Of a DNA stretch of 64,000 nt, positions 1 to 8,802 are shown in pieces (position 1 is the first letter of the stretch; each line of letters starts with the position of its first letter). Below the pieces are notes generated by a model that had not been told where the DNA came from, made no database searches, and saw only the letters and a list, made by a program, of their open reading frames with translations. This stretch comes from Azospirillum humicireducens (GTDB taxonomy: Bacteria > Pseudomonadota > Alphaproteobacteria > Azospirillales > Azospirillaceae), in contig NZ_CP028905.1 of the NCBI RefSeq assembly GCF_001639105.2, positions 1 to 64,000 on the forward strand, read 5' to 3'. Position numbers and translations under genes: made by a program.

Positions 1-3000
1 CCAGGATGGTGTTGCCGATGACCGAACCGATGGTGACGACATCGTTGCCGCCGCCGCCGGTCAGAGTCTCGATGGCCGATACGGACAGCGTGTTGCCGGC
101 GGCGCCCAGCGTCACGATGTCGGTGCCGGTGCCGCCGGCCAGGGCTTCCAGCGCCGAGGCAAACAGGGTGGCTCCCGGATCGCCGAGCGTGACGATGTCT
201 GTCCCGCCCTGGCCGATCACGGTTTCCAGCCCGCGCAGCACGATGGTGTTGCCGGGGGCGCCCAGCGTGACGACGTCGGTCCCGGTGCCGCCCTGCAGCG
301 TCTCGATTGCGGACACCAGAAGGGTGCTGCCGGCCGTCCCCAGGACGAACAGATCGGTTCCAGCACCGCCGACGATGGTTTCCAAAGCCTCGGCGAAGAT
401 GGTGACGCCGGCCGCCCCAAGGGCGACGACATCGGTGCCTGTCGAACCGGCCAGCGTTTCGATACCGCCGATCAGCACGGTGGCGCCCGTGGTGCCCAGC
501 GCCACCCTGTCCGTACCGCTGCTTCCGCTGAGCGTTTCCAGGCGGTCCGCCAGGATGGTGTTGCCGGCGCCGCCCAGCAGGATCACGTCCGTACCGGCAT
601 CGCCGGTCACTGTTTCCAGCAGAGACAGAGTCGTGGTGTTGCCGGCTGTGCCGAGAGTGACGACGTCGCTGCCTCCCGACCCGATCAGAGTCTCCAATCC
701 CCGGACCTGAAGAGTGCCGCCCGTGGTTCCAAGCGTGATGACGTCGGCCGAGGACGAACCGATGATTGTTCTGTACTGCTCCGCGAGGATCAGGGTTTCG
801 CCACCGTTGCCCACGAAGAGGATGTCGGACTTCCCGATGCTGACCAGGGTCTCTACACCGGTGAGATGAAGTGTCCGGCCGACTGAGACGATGGTTTCGA
901 TGCCGGCGACGGTCAGGGTGGCTCCCGCCGAACCGACCATGATGACATCCGTGCCCGAACCGCCGATCAGCGTTTCGATCGAATCGATCAGCAGCGTGTT
1001 CGCAATCGTGCCCAACGTCACGACATCGGTGCCGAGGCCGCCGATCAAGGTCTCGATGCTGCCGACCCGCAGAGTGTTGCCTGCCGTCGCCAGCGTGACG
1101 ACATCGGTGCCGAGGCCGCCGATCAAGGTTTCGATGCTGCCGATCCGCAGGGTATTGCCTGCCGTCGCCAGGGTGACGACGTCGGTGCCGCTGCCGCCGG
1201 TCAGCGTCCAGATGCCATCGACCAGCAGCGTGTTGCCGCTCGAACCGACGGTGACGAGGTCGTCGGCGCCGTTGCCGATCAGCGTTTCGAGACCGCCGAC
1301 GAGCAGCGTGTTGCCGCCGGTTCCTAGCGTGACGACATCGGTGCCGCTGCCTCCCAGGAGCGTCTCGATGCCGCCGACGAGCAGCGTGTTGCCGCCGGTT
1401 GCCAGCGTGACGACGTCGGTGCCGCTGCCGCCGGCCAGCGTCTCGTGCTGCCGATCCGCAGGGTATTGCCTGCCGTCGCCAGGGTGACGACGTCGGTGCC
1501 GCTGCCGCCGGTCAGCGTCCAGATGCCATCGACCAGCAGCGTGTTGCCGCTCGAACCGACGGTGACGAGGTCGCCGGCGCCGTTGCCGATCAGCGTTTCG
1601 ATGCCGCCGACGAGCAGCGTGTTGCCGCCGGTTGCCAGCGTGACGACATCGGTGCCGCTGCCGCCGGTCAGCGTCTCGATGCCGCCGACGAGCAGCGTGT
1701 TGCCGCCGGTTGCCAGCGTGACGACATCGGTGCCGCTGCCGCCGGTCAGCGTCTCGATGCCGGCGATGAGCAGCGTGTTTCCGGCGGTCGTCAGGATGAC
1801 GACGTCGGTGCCGGAACCGCCGGTCAGCGTCTCGATGCTGCCGACCTGGAGGGTGTTGCCTGCCGTCGCCAGGGTGATGACATCGGTTCCCGATCCGCCG
1901 TTCAGCGTCTCGAAGCCGCCGACGAGCAGCGTGTTTCCGGCGGTCGTCAGCATGACGACGTCGGTGCCGCTGCCGCCGGTCAGCGCCCAGGGTGACGATG
2001 TCGGTGCCGCTGCCGCCGGTCAGGTTGCCGATCAGCGTCTCGATGCCGCCGACGAGCAGCGTGTTGCCGCCGGTTGCCAGCGTGACGACGTCGGTGCCGC
2101 TGCTGCCGGCCAGCGTCTCGATGCCGCCGACCAGCATGCTGTTGCCGCCCGCCCGCAAGGTCACGACATCGCTGCCGGAACCGCCGCTCAGCGTCTCGAT
2201 GCTGCCGACCTGGAGGGTGTTGCCTGCCGTTGCCAGGGTGATGACATCGGTTCCCGATCCGCCGGTCAGCGTCTCGAAGCCGCCGACGAGCAGTGTGTTG
2301 CCGGCGGTCGTCAGCATGACGACGTCGGTGCCGCTGCCGCCGGTCAGCGTCCAGATGCCATCGACCAGCAGCGTGTTGCCGTTCGAATTGAAGGTGATGA
2401 TGTCGCCGGCGCCGTTGCCGATCAGCGTCTCGATGCCGCCGACGAGCAGCGTGTTGCCGCCGGTTGCCAGCGTGACGACATCGGTGCCGCTGCCGCCGGT
2501 CAGTGTCTCGATGCCGGCGACCAGCATGCTGTTGCCGCCCGACCGCAAGGTCACGACATCGCTGCCGGAACCGCCGGTCAGCGTCAACAGCCCACCGATC
2601 AGCAGGGTATTTCCGCTCGTGCTGAAGGTGACGATATCGGTGCCGCCGCTGCCGATCAGCGTTTCGATGCCGCTGGCGAACAGCGTGTTGCCGCCGGTGT
2701 CGAGTGTGACGGCATCGGTTCCGCTGCCTCCCAGGAGTGTTTCGACCCTGGACAAGAGAAGCGTGGAGCCGCCGCCGTCCAGAATGACGACGTCGGAGCC
2801 GACATTGCCGCTCAGCGTTTCGAGGCCGCCGGTGAGCATCGTGGCGCCACCCGACCCGATCGTCACAACGTCGGTGCCCAGGTTTCCGATCAGCGTCTCC
2901 AACCGCCAGACAAACATCGTATTGCCCGCGGTGCCCAGATCGACGCGATCAAGGCCGGAACCGCCGGTCAGTGTTTCAAGGTCGGTCGCGAATACCGTGC

Positions 3001-5990
3001 TGCCGCCGGTGCCGATCGTCACCACATCGATGCCGGTGCCGCCGATGATCGTTTCCACGACCCGTACCAACATCGTGTTGCCGGCGGTTCCCAGCAAAAG
3101 CATGTCGGTCCCGGAGGAGCCGAAAATGGTTTCCAGGCGGTCGATCATCATCGTCGTGCCGCCGGTCTGCAGGGTGACGACGTCGGTGCCGCTGCCGCCG
3201 GTCAGCGTCTCGATATCGCCGATTAGAATGGTGCTGCCAGCGGAACCTAAGGTGATGACATCGGTTCCCGCATTGCCGGTCAGCGTATCCAGCCGCGAGA
3301 GAAGCATCGTATTGCCCGCGGCGTCCAGATCGATGCGTTCGACGCCGGTACCGCCGACCAGTGTTTCGATGCCGGACACCAAGGCGGTGATGCCCGTAGC
3401 GGAGATGGTCACCACATCGACGCCCGTGCTGCCGATCAGCGTTTCGAGCCTGTTGGTGTTCAGTGTCGTGTTCGCCGTCCCAAGGATCACGACGTCGGTG
3501 CCGCTGCCGCCGATCAGCGATTCCATCGCCGAAGCCAGGATGGTGCTACCACTATCGAAAAGGGTCGCAACGTCGGTTTGGTCGCTGCCGGTCAGGGTTT
3601 CGATATCGCGCACCCTGAATGTGTTGCCACCGCTGCCCAGGGTGACGACGTCGCTGCCGCTACCGCCCAGAATGGTTTCGACCAACCTGAGAGAGATCGT
3701 GCCGCCGGCAGTGCCCAGGGCGACAAGATCGCCGCCGGAGCCGCCGCTCAACGTTTCAATGTGGTCCACCTGGATCGAGTTGCCGCCGGTTCCCAGCGTG
3801 ACGACGTCGGTGCCGCTGCCGCCGGTCACCGTCTCGATACTGCGGATGGACAGCGTCGTGCCCGCCGTCCCAAGGATCACGACATCGCTGCCGCCGCCGC
3901 CGGTCAGCGTCTCGATCGACGAAATCTGGACCGTGCTGCCCGTATCAAGAAGGATCGCGATGTCGGTTCCGCTGCCGCCGATCAGTGTTTCGATGCCCCG
4001 CGCCCTGATTGTGCTGCCGGCCGTGCCCAGGAGGACGATGTCGGTTCCGCTGCCGCCCAGAATGGTTTCGAGCGATGTCGCCGAGATCGTGCTGCCGCCA
4101 GTGTCCAGGGCGACAAGATCGCTGCCGCTGCCGCCTGTGACCGTCTCGACATTGCCGAGCAGGATCGAGTTGCCGCCCGGTTGCAAGATCACGACATCGC
4201 TGCCGCTGCCGCCCAGCAGCGTTTCCACGAGATCGACCCTGATCGTGCTGCCGGAGGTGCTGAGGGTGACGATGTCGGTGCCGTTGCCGCCCAGGAGCGT
4301 CTCGATGCCGCCGATGAGCAGCGTGTTGCCGCCGGTTGCCAGCGTGACGACGTCGGTGCCGCTGCCGCCGGTCAGCGTCTCGACGCCGGCGAGGAGCATG
4401 CTGTTGCCTGTCGTCGCCAGCGTGACGACATCGGTGCCGGAACCGCCGATCAATGTCTCGACGCTGCCGACCTCGAGGGTGTTGCCTGCCGTCGCCAGGG
4501 TGATGACATCGGTTCCCGATCCGCCGTTCAGCGTCTCGAAGCCGCCGACGAGCAGCGTGTTTCCGGCGGTCGTCAGCATGACGACGTCGGTGCCGCTGCC
4601 GCCGGTGAGCGTCCAGATGCCATCGACCAGCAGCGTGTTGCCGTTCGAATTGAAGGTGATGATGTCGCCGGCGCCGTTGCCGATCAACGTCTCGATGCCG
4701 CCGACGAGCAGCGTGTTGCCGCCGGTTGCCAGCGTGACGACATCGGTGCCGCTGCCGCCGGTCAGTGTCTCGAGCCCGGAAATAAGAAGCGTGGAGCCGG
4801 AAGTGCTCAGCATAACGATATCGGTGTCGGTGTTGCCGATCAGCGTCTCGATATTGCCGATATGGAGAGTGGCTCCAGACGACCTCATCAGCACGACGTC
4901 GGTTCCTGTGCTCCCCAGCAAGGTCTCCAACCGCCAGACGGTGATCGTGTTGCCGGCAGTGTCGAGGTTGATGAGATCAAGGCCGGAACTGCCGGTCAGT
5001 GTTTCAATGCCGGTCGCGAATACCGTGCTGCCGCCGGTGCCGGTCGTCACCGCATCGATGCCGGTGCCGCCGATGATGGTTTCCAGCAGCCTCGTGAACA
5101 GCGTATTGCCGGCGTCTCCAAAGAAAATCACATCGGTCCCGAAGGAGCCGGTAATGGATTCCAGGCGGTCGATGATCATCGTCGCGCCGCCGGTCTGCAG
5201 GGTGAAGACGTCGGTGCCGGTGCTGCCGGTCAGCGTCTCGATATCGCCAATTAGAACGGTGTTGCCGGAGGAACCGAAGGTGATGACATCGGTTCCCGCA
5301 TTGCCGGTCAGCGTCTCCAATCTCCACGCCAGTATCGTATTGCCCGCGGCGTCCAGATCGATGCGGTCGGTGCCGGTATGGCCGATCAGCGTTTCGATGT
5401 TGCCCGCCTGGATCGAATGGCCGCCCGACAGCAAGGTCAGGACATCGGTGCCGCTGCCGCCGGTCACCGTCTCGATACTGCGGATGGACAGCGTCGTGCC
5501 CGCCGTCCCAATGATCACGACATCGGTGCCGCTGCCGCCGATCACCGACTCGATCGACGAAATCTGGACCGTGATGCCCGTAGTCAGAAGCATCACTAAC
5601 TCGTTTCCGCTGCTGCCGGTCAGCGTTTCGATATCGCGCATCAAGATTGTGCTGCTGGCCGTGCCCAGGGTGACGATGTCGGTGCCGCTGCCGCCTAGAA
5701 TCGTTTCGAGCGACGAGGTCGAGATCGTGTTGCCGCCAGTGTCCAGGGCGACAAGATCGCTGCCGCCGCCACCCAGCAGAGTCTCTATATTGCGGACCGC
5801 CACCATATCGTTTGCATTGCTCAGGACGACCACGTCGGTGGCAGTGGCGTCCCCCACAATGGTTTCGGCCGAAGAGATTGAAACCGTTGCTCCGCCTTGA
5901 AGAATAACCCAATCGGTGAAAGTCGTTCCGACGATGGTTTCAATAAGGCTTATCTGAAGAGAGGCGCCGGACGTATCGTTCAGCGTTATG
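1..5990 (-). repeat. Tandem coding repeat array, ~26-residue (about 78-bp) units
   Basis: Direct reading of the minus strand shows back-to-back units of about 75-81 bp encoding the motif DVVTL...GNTL...IETLTGG. Units are most alike between about 1000 and 2600 and around 4300-4780, and more diverged towards the gene start, so the middle was amplified more recently. A 128-bp block at 1135-1262 is repeated exactly at 1446-1573. The complementary strand is also largely stop-free, which produces long antisense open frames that should not be annotated. Confidence 0.9.
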
Positions 5991-6082
5991 ACGTCGGTTC
6001 CAGAATTTCCTATAATCGTGTCATAACCGCCGAGGGTCAGGGTGGAACCATCGGTGGCTGTGACATTATACGTTCCCGACAT
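1..6082 (-). CDS. Giant beta-repeat surface protein, RTX-like (3' end outside window)
   Basis: The ATG at 6082 follows a strong ribosome site (AGGTGGAGAAGG) and the frame stays open to base 1, giving 2,027 codons without a stop. After a short start (MSGTYNVTATDGSTLTLG) the protein is almost wholly ~26-residue repeats of the form GTDVVTLATGGNTLLVGG followed by IETLTGGS. Each repeat contains a GGxGxDxUx-like nonapeptide, the calcium-binding signature of RTX beta-rolls. There is no signal peptide or membrane segment, so type I secretion is the likely route, but the C-terminal signal lies outside the window. The N terminus resembles that of the repeat protein starting at 43390 (both have GSTLTLG, then TIIG, then DVITL), so they are paralogues. 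Between about 1445 and 1985 the frame slips into an Arg/His-rich alternative reading and then returns. Function as adhesin or S-layer-type protein is inference. Confidence 0.85.
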   Translation of the reverse strand, partial: MSGTYNVTATDGSTLTLGGYDTIIGNSGTDVITLNDTSGASLQISLIETIVGTTFTDWVILQGGATVSISSAETIVGDATATDVVVLSNANDMVAVRNIETLLGGGGSDLVALDTGGNTISTSSLETILGGSGTDIVTLGTASSTILMRDIETLTGSSGNELVMLLTTGITVQISSIESVIGGSGTDVVIIGTAGTTLSIRSIETVTGGSGTDVLTLLSGGHSIQAGNIETLIGHTGTDRIDLDAAGNTILAWRLETLTGNAGTDVITFGSSGNTVLIGDIETLTGSTGTDVFTLQTGGATMIIDRLESITGSFGTDVIFFGDAGNTLFTRLLETIIGGTGIDAVTTGTGGSTVFATGIETLTGSSGLDLINLDTAGNTITVWRLETLLGSTGTDVVLMRSSGATLHIGNIETLIGNTDTDIVMLSTSGSTLLISGLETLTGGSGTDVVTLATGGNTLLVGGIETLIGNGAGDIITFNSNGNTLLVDGIWTLTGGSGTDVVMLTTAGNTLLVGGFETLNGGSGTDVITLATAGNTLEVGSVETLIGGSGTDVVTLATTGNSMLLAGVETLTGGSGTDVVTLATGGNTLLIGGIETLLGGNGTDIVTLSTSGSTIRVDLVETLLGGSGSDVVILQPGGNSILLGNVETVTGGSGSDLVALDTGGSTISATSLETILGGSGTDIVLLGTAGSTIRARGIETLIGGSGTDIAILLDTGSTVQISSIETLTGGGGSDVVILGTAGTTLSIRSIETVTGGSGTDVVTLGTGGNSIQVDHIETLSGGSGGDLVALGTAGGTISLRLVETILGGSGSDVVTLGSGGNTFRVRDIETLTGSDQTDVATLFDSGSTILASAMESLIGGSGTDVVILGTANTTLNTNRLETLIGSTGVDVVTISATGITALVSGIETLVGGTGVERIDLDAAGNTMLLSRLDTLTGNAGTDVITLGSAGSTILIGDIETLTGGSGTDVVTLQTGGTTMMIDRLETIFGSSGTDMLLLGTAGNTMLVRVVETIIGGTGIDVVTIGTGGSTVFATDLETLTGGSGLDRVDLGTAGNTMFVWRLETLIGNLGTDVVTIGSGGATMLTGGLETLSGNVGSDVVILDGGGSTLLLSRVETLLGGSGTDAVTLDTGGNTLFASGIETLIGSGGTDIVTFSTSGNTLLIGGLLTLTGGSGSDVVTLRSGGNSMLVAGIETLTGGSGTDVVTLATGGNTLLVGGIETLIGNGAGDIITFNSNGNTLLVDGIWTLTGGSGTDVVMLTTAGNTLLVGGFETLTGGSGTDVITLATAGNTLQVGSIETLSGGSGSDVVTLRAGGNSMLVGGIETLAGSSGTDVVTLATGGNTLLVGGIETLIGNLTGGSGTDIVTLGADRRQRHRRRHADDRRKHAARRRLRDAERRIGNRCHHPGDGRQHPPGRQHRDADRRFRHRRRHPDDRRKHAAHRRHRDADRRQRHRCRHAGNRRQHAARRRHRDADRRQRHRCRHAGNRRQHAARRRHRNADRQRRRRPRHRRFERQHAAGRWHLDADRRQRHRRRHPGDGRQYPADRQHETLAGGSGTDVVTLATGGNTLLVGGIETLLGGSGTDVVTLGTGGNTLLVGGLETLIGNGADDLVTVGSSGNTLLVDGIWTLTGGSGTDVVTLATAGNTLRIGSIETLIGGLGTDVVTLATAGNTLRVGSIETLIGGLGTDVVTLGTIANTLLIDSIETLIGGSGTDVIMVGSAGATLTVAGIETIVSVGRTLHLTGVETLVSIGKSDILFVGNGGETLILAEQYRTIIGSSSADVITLGTTGGTLQVRGLETLIGSGGSDVVTLGTAGNTTTLSLLETVTGDAGTDVILLGGAGNTILADRLETLSGSSGTDRVALGTTGATVLIGGIETLAGSTGTDVVALGAAGVTIFAEALETIVGGAGTDLFVLGTAGSTLLVSAIETLQGGTGTDVVTLGAPGNTIVLRGLETVIGQGGTDIVTLGDPGATLFASALEALAGGTGTDIVTLGAAGNTLSVSAIETLTGGGGNDVVTIGSVIGNTIL
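1445..1985 (-). other. Out-of-frame segment between two compensating frame slips
   Basis: Tracking the repeat register shows the canonical codon frame changes at about 1983 (a 40-bp partial unit duplication) and changes back at about 1444, where one base is missing from the usual GGCAGCATCGAGACG. Between them the frame of the start codon reads about 180 codons rich in Arg, His and Asp instead of repeats, with no stop. The segment reads as normal repeats in the neighbouring frame. It may be a real double frameshift or a repeat-assembly error. Confidence 0.75.
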
Positions 6083-6413
6083 CAACCCTTCTCCACCTGC
6101 TTTATGCAATCCCATATTTATGGGATGCATATTTTATGTGTAATTTCTCAAGCCGATGCTCAACAGCCAGGATACTGATCTTGTGTTATCCTTTCGTTTA
6201 AGTAAGGGGGTCTGCTTCTATATTGTCAATGTTGTAAATCGTCAAATTTGCAACCAAAGAAAAATTCTGGAATGAAAAGTGTCCTGTGATGTGATTTGAA
6301 AAGAATTGGGCATCACCCCGTAGTAATTAAAACAAAAATCAAACATATCCGAAATTTTTAATACGAATAATCAAGGGGGATTTTCAACCATCAAGCGCGA
6401 GAGGGGCGGTAGA
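6083..6413. other. AT-rich intergenic region upstream of the giant repeat gene
   Basis: No convincing gene. Base composition is far more AT-rich than the flanks, especially 6180-6400, which suits a promoter region for the minus-strand giant gene. It contains the palindrome listed separately. I cannot assign -35/-10 boxes with confidence. Confidence 0.5.
6109..6126. promoter_or_regulatory. Perfect palindrome, operator-like
   Basis: ATCCCATA-TT-TATGGGAT is a perfect inverted repeat with 8-bp arms and a 2-nt centre, 27 bp upstream of the ATG of the giant repeat gene. The very short centre argues for a dimeric-protein binding site rather than an RNA hairpin. No regulator can be named. Confidence 0.4.
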
Positions 6414-6640
6414 GTGGGGAGCGCCCATTTCGGCGCGGAACTGAAGGAGCGTGGTTACTTCACACTGGGCTGCCAGATCCTCGACGCTTCCATCGTGAAG
6501 GTTCCAAGGTCGTGGCTGACCTGGGAGGGGAAGCGCCCGGCGGAGGAACTGCCGATCTGATTCCGGCCTTCGTCTGCAAGTCGCACATCGCCATCGACCG
6601 CCGGCTCCACCCGATCCAGCGTTTTAGGGATTGCGGGAGC
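6414..6640 (+). pseudogene. IS5-family transposase remnant, frameshifted
   Basis: The frame from GTG 6414 to TGA 6560 encodes FGAELKERGYFTLGCQILDA and then SIVKVPR, matching the IS5 transposase pattern around (G)GQI(V/L)DA(T/S)IV.P. Another frame from about 6552 continues with IPAFVCKSHIAIDRR, matching the next IS5 block (IPTFGYKSHISIDRR-like). Both blocks are in the order expected for the family, but in different frames, with most of the gene missing. This is a decayed fragment and no intact ends were recognised. The family call is from remembered motifs, not a search. Confidence 0.6.
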
Positions 6641-6771
6641 AATGGAACAGAAAACCGACAGCCTGGCCTTGGGAGAGAGCAGAAGCGGGAACGGCGCCCG
6701 AGACCATGGCGGCGGATATCCAGAGCGACAAAACCTGATCCTGAATGTAGCCCGGTGACCGGGGCCTTATA

Positions 6772-6794
6772 TCCGATAAGTCAAGATTATCGGA
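6772..6794. repeat. Inverted repeat with 8-bp arms and 7-nt spacer, recombinase-core-like
   Basis: TCCGATAA-GTCAAGA-TTATCGGA lies about 100 bp upstream of the DUF1403 gene. Arms of this size around a 6-8 nt spacer are the usual layout of tyrosine-recombinase core sites, but an operator is equally possible. No recombinase gene is present in the window. Confidence 0.4.
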
Positions 6795-6878
6795 CGTAAT
6801 GTCAGATCCCTTAGCTACGGCGCTTTTCCATGCTATAAGCGCTGACAAGCGCCGTCGCCTTGTTCGGCTGCTATCAAG

Positions 6879-6886
6879 AAGGAGGT
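6879..6886 (+). promoter_or_regulatory. Shine-Dalgarno site deciding the DUF1403 start
   Basis: AAGGAGGT is a near-perfect ribosome site placed 9 nt before GTG 6896. It favours that start over the in-frame TTG at 6860, which lies upstream of the site. Confidence 0.7.
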
Positions 6887-6895
6887 GTCGCCAGC

Positions 6896-7891
6896 GTGCC
6901 CCCTTCCCCTTCCCTTTCCCCTTCCCCTTCCCCTTCCCCGCCATGGCCGATGCCACCGCCTGAGCTCTCCCCTGCCGCTGCCATCCTCCCGCTCCACCTC
7001 CCTGCCTGGGCGATCCGCTCCCTCCCCGAGCGCAGCGGAGCGGACCACGCCGTCCCCGCCGGGCCTGCCCATATCGGCGCCGCTCTTGCCGTGCTCGACG
7101 CCGCGGTCGCCTCAGCCGCCCCGCATGCCGGGGCCTGGGTCAACCGTCTGGCGTTCATGGCGGCGGCTGTCGCCGTTGCCCGCAGCGGGCGCCCCGAGGA
7201 CGAGGCGGCCTTGCGCGATCTGGTCGCCGTCAGCCCGGCGCAGCCAGCCGGCCCGGCCGCTCCGGTGCTGGGCGCCTATCTCTGGCTGGCCGCCGGTCCG
7301 CCGGGGCCCCGGTGGGGCGAGTTGCCCAACCTGATCGCCGGGCTGGGGGCCCGCACCGACGGCTTGCCGGACGTGCTCACCCAAGCGCTCGCCACCGCTG
7401 CCGACCTTTCCTGTCCGCTTGCAGCTGCCGCCACCGCTCTCCAGGCGGTGCTGGCGGTCCGCCCGGACCGCAGGGCTCTTGCGGCATGGGCGGCCGATGT
7501 CGTCCTCGCCCGCTGGCTCGGCTGGCCCTCTGGCCTGCCGCTGGTCACTCTCGGCCTGCCGCAGGGACACGTCGGCCTCGCGGAGCTCGCCGCCGCGCAG
7601 GACGGGGCGGGCCTCGCGGGTGCGGTGCTTCGCGGCAGCGCCAGGGCGCTTGACCGTTTTGCTTTGCTGGGCCACCGCGCCGCCGTCCTCCAGGCGGTGC
7701 GGCCACGACTGCGCGCCCGCGCCGCCGGACAGGTCGTCGACCGCCTGCTCGCCCGCGACGCGCTGTCGGTGGCCGGGGTGCGCGACCTCATCGCCGAACG
7801 CGCCGCGCGCCGCCTGTTCGACCGGCTGGTCGCCCTCGGCGTCGTCCGCGAACTGACCGGCCGAACCACCGCGCGCCTTTATGGGCTCTAA
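6896..7891 (+). CDS. DUF1403 family protein
   Basis: 331 residues from GTG 6896, chosen because of the strong ribosome site in front. The body is Ala/Leu-rich and helical and matches my knowledge of the DUF1403 family: an N-terminal block with LPAWA, a central GAWVNRLAFMAAAVA helix followed by GRPEDEAALRD, and a C-terminal block ending RLFDRLVALGVVRELTGR then LYGL. Family members of similar length occur in rhizobial and related genomes, commonly beside an scpB-like gene, as here (11-bp gap to scpB). The first residues are a Pro/Ser run encoded by a hexanucleotide microsatellite. No biochemical role is known to me. Co-location with ScpB suggests a shared function, possibly in DNA segregation or in a mobile or secondary replicon, but this is inference. 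Confidence 0.75.
   Translation: MPPSPSLSPSPSPSPPWPMPPPELSPAAAILPLHLPAWAIRSLPERSGADHAVPAGPAHIGAALAVLDAAVASAAPHAGAWVNRLAFMAAAVAVARSGRPEDEAALRDLVAVSPAQPAGPAAPVLGAYLWLAAGPPGPRWGELPNLIAGLGARTDGLPDVLTQALATAADLSCPLAAAATALQAVLAVRPDRRALAAWAADVVLARWLGWPSGLPLVTLGLPQGHVGLAELAAAQDGAGLAGAVLRGSARALDRFALLGHRAAVLQAVRPRLRARAAGQVVDRLLARDALSVAGVRDLIAERAARRLFDRLVALGVVRELTGRTTARLYGL
6899..6939 (+). repeat. CCCCTT hexanucleotide microsatellite at the 5' end of a gene
   Basis: About seven CCCCTT-type units (one with a base change) follow immediately after the GTG start and encode an alternating Ser-Pro run. Because the unit is six bases, copy-number change would alter length without shifting the frame. Confidence 0.8.
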
Positions 7892-7902
7892 GGCGAGGGA
7901 CC

Positions 7903-8736
7903 ATGGCACAGCAGCCCCCTGCAAAGAAAACCGCCGATGACCTGCCGTTCGACCGGAACCTGGTCGGTCTGCCGCCCGAGCTGCGGTGGCGGGAATGGAT
8001 GAACCGGGTCGAGGCGGTGATCTTCGCCTCGCCGACCCCGGTGCCGCGGGCGGTGCTGGCGCGGGTGGTCGGCGACGACTGCCCGCTCGACGCGGTGATC
8101 GCCGACATTCGCGAGGAACTGCGCACCCGGCCCTACGACCTGATGGCGGTCGCCGGCGGCTGGCATCACCGCACCCGCCCGCATCTCGCCCCGGTGCTGC
8201 AGGCGGTGCGTCCCGCCGGTGCGGGCCTCCCCGCCCTCGGTCCGGCCGACCAGCTGCTGCTCGCCACCATCGCCTATCACCAGCCGGTGACCCGGCGCGA
8301 CCTCGAGCGGCTGCTCGGCCGCACCGTCGATGCCGACGCCGTCGGGCGCCTGCGTGCGGCGGGACTGGTCGGTCCGGGCCCGCGCAGCCCGCGTCCGGGC
8401 GCTCCGCTGACCTTTGTGACCACCGACGCCTTCCTCGATCGGTTCGGGCTGGAGAGCCTGGCCGACCTGCCCGATCTGGACGACCTGCGCGCGATGGGGT
8501 TGGCCGACACCGGTGTGCTCGACGGCACCCCTGCCGGCGCTCCGGACTCACCGGAGCCTGCGGGGCGGGCGTCGCTTCCGCCGGCCCACCGGTCTCCCCG
8601 GCCCCGCCCGCCGGCCATCGACCTCGCCGGTCCTCTCGCCGAGGTGGCCGCGACATCGGACCGGGTGACGGCGCGGCTGCAGGATCTGAAGCCCGATGAT
8701 GCCGGGGCGGCCTCCACCGACACGGCATCGCCATGA
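7903..8736 (+). CDS. scpB: SMC-Scp complex subunit ScpB-like protein (orphan)
   Basis: 277 residues. The region from about residue 25 (WREWMNRVEAVIFASPTPV) to about 185 has the ScpB pattern of two winged-helix domains: EAVIFASPTPV at the start, LGPADQLLLATIAYHQPVTR in the middle, and FLDRFGLESLADLPDLDDL at the end. In the condensin-like SMC complex ScpB dimerises and binds ScpA. Here no scpA or smc is nearby, and a roughly 80-residue Pro/Ala-rich tail follows the ScpB core. It is only 11 bp downstream of the DUF1403 gene, so the two are probably co-transcribed. Normal housekeeping scpB genes sit beside scpA, so this looks like the accessory paralogue type that travels with DUF1403. A dedicated role on a secondary replicon is possible but unproven. 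Confidence 0.85.
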   Translation: MAQQPPAKKTADDLPFDRNLVGLPPELRWREWMNRVEAVIFASPTPVPRAVLARVVGDDCPLDAVIADIREELRTRPYDLMAVAGGWHHRTRPHLAPVLQAVRPAGAGLPALGPADQLLLATIAYHQPVTRRDLERLLGRTVDADAVGRLRAAGLVGPGPRSPRPGAPLTFVTTDAFLDRFGLESLADLPDLDDLRAMGLADTGVLDGTPAGAPDSPEPAGRASLPPAHRSPRPRPPAIDLAGPLAEVAATSDRVTARLQDLKPDDAGAASTDTASP

Positions 8737-8786
8737 GGGTGGGGCGTCCGGCGCCGGGGCCGGTGAGGAGCAGGGGGGCTTGAGAC

Positions 8787-8802
8787 AGGCAGGCGCCTGC
8801 CT
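8787..8802. terminator. Possible bidirectional terminator between convergent genes
   Basis: AGGCAGGCGCCTGCCT is a perfect 16-bp palindrome between the ends of scpB (plus) and the TPR-glycosyltransferase (minus). Outer bases GGGGCT/AGCCCC extend the pairing imperfectly. There is no clear T-tract, so confidence is low. Confidence 0.3.

Noticed and set aside
1992..5900. 1,302-residue plus-strand open frame with VSMPPTSSVLPPVASVTTS-type repeats
   Set aside because: It is the antisense of the minus-strand repeat array. GC-rich repeats without stops on either strand produce it. It has no ribosome site, and the minus-strand reading has a proper start and N terminus.
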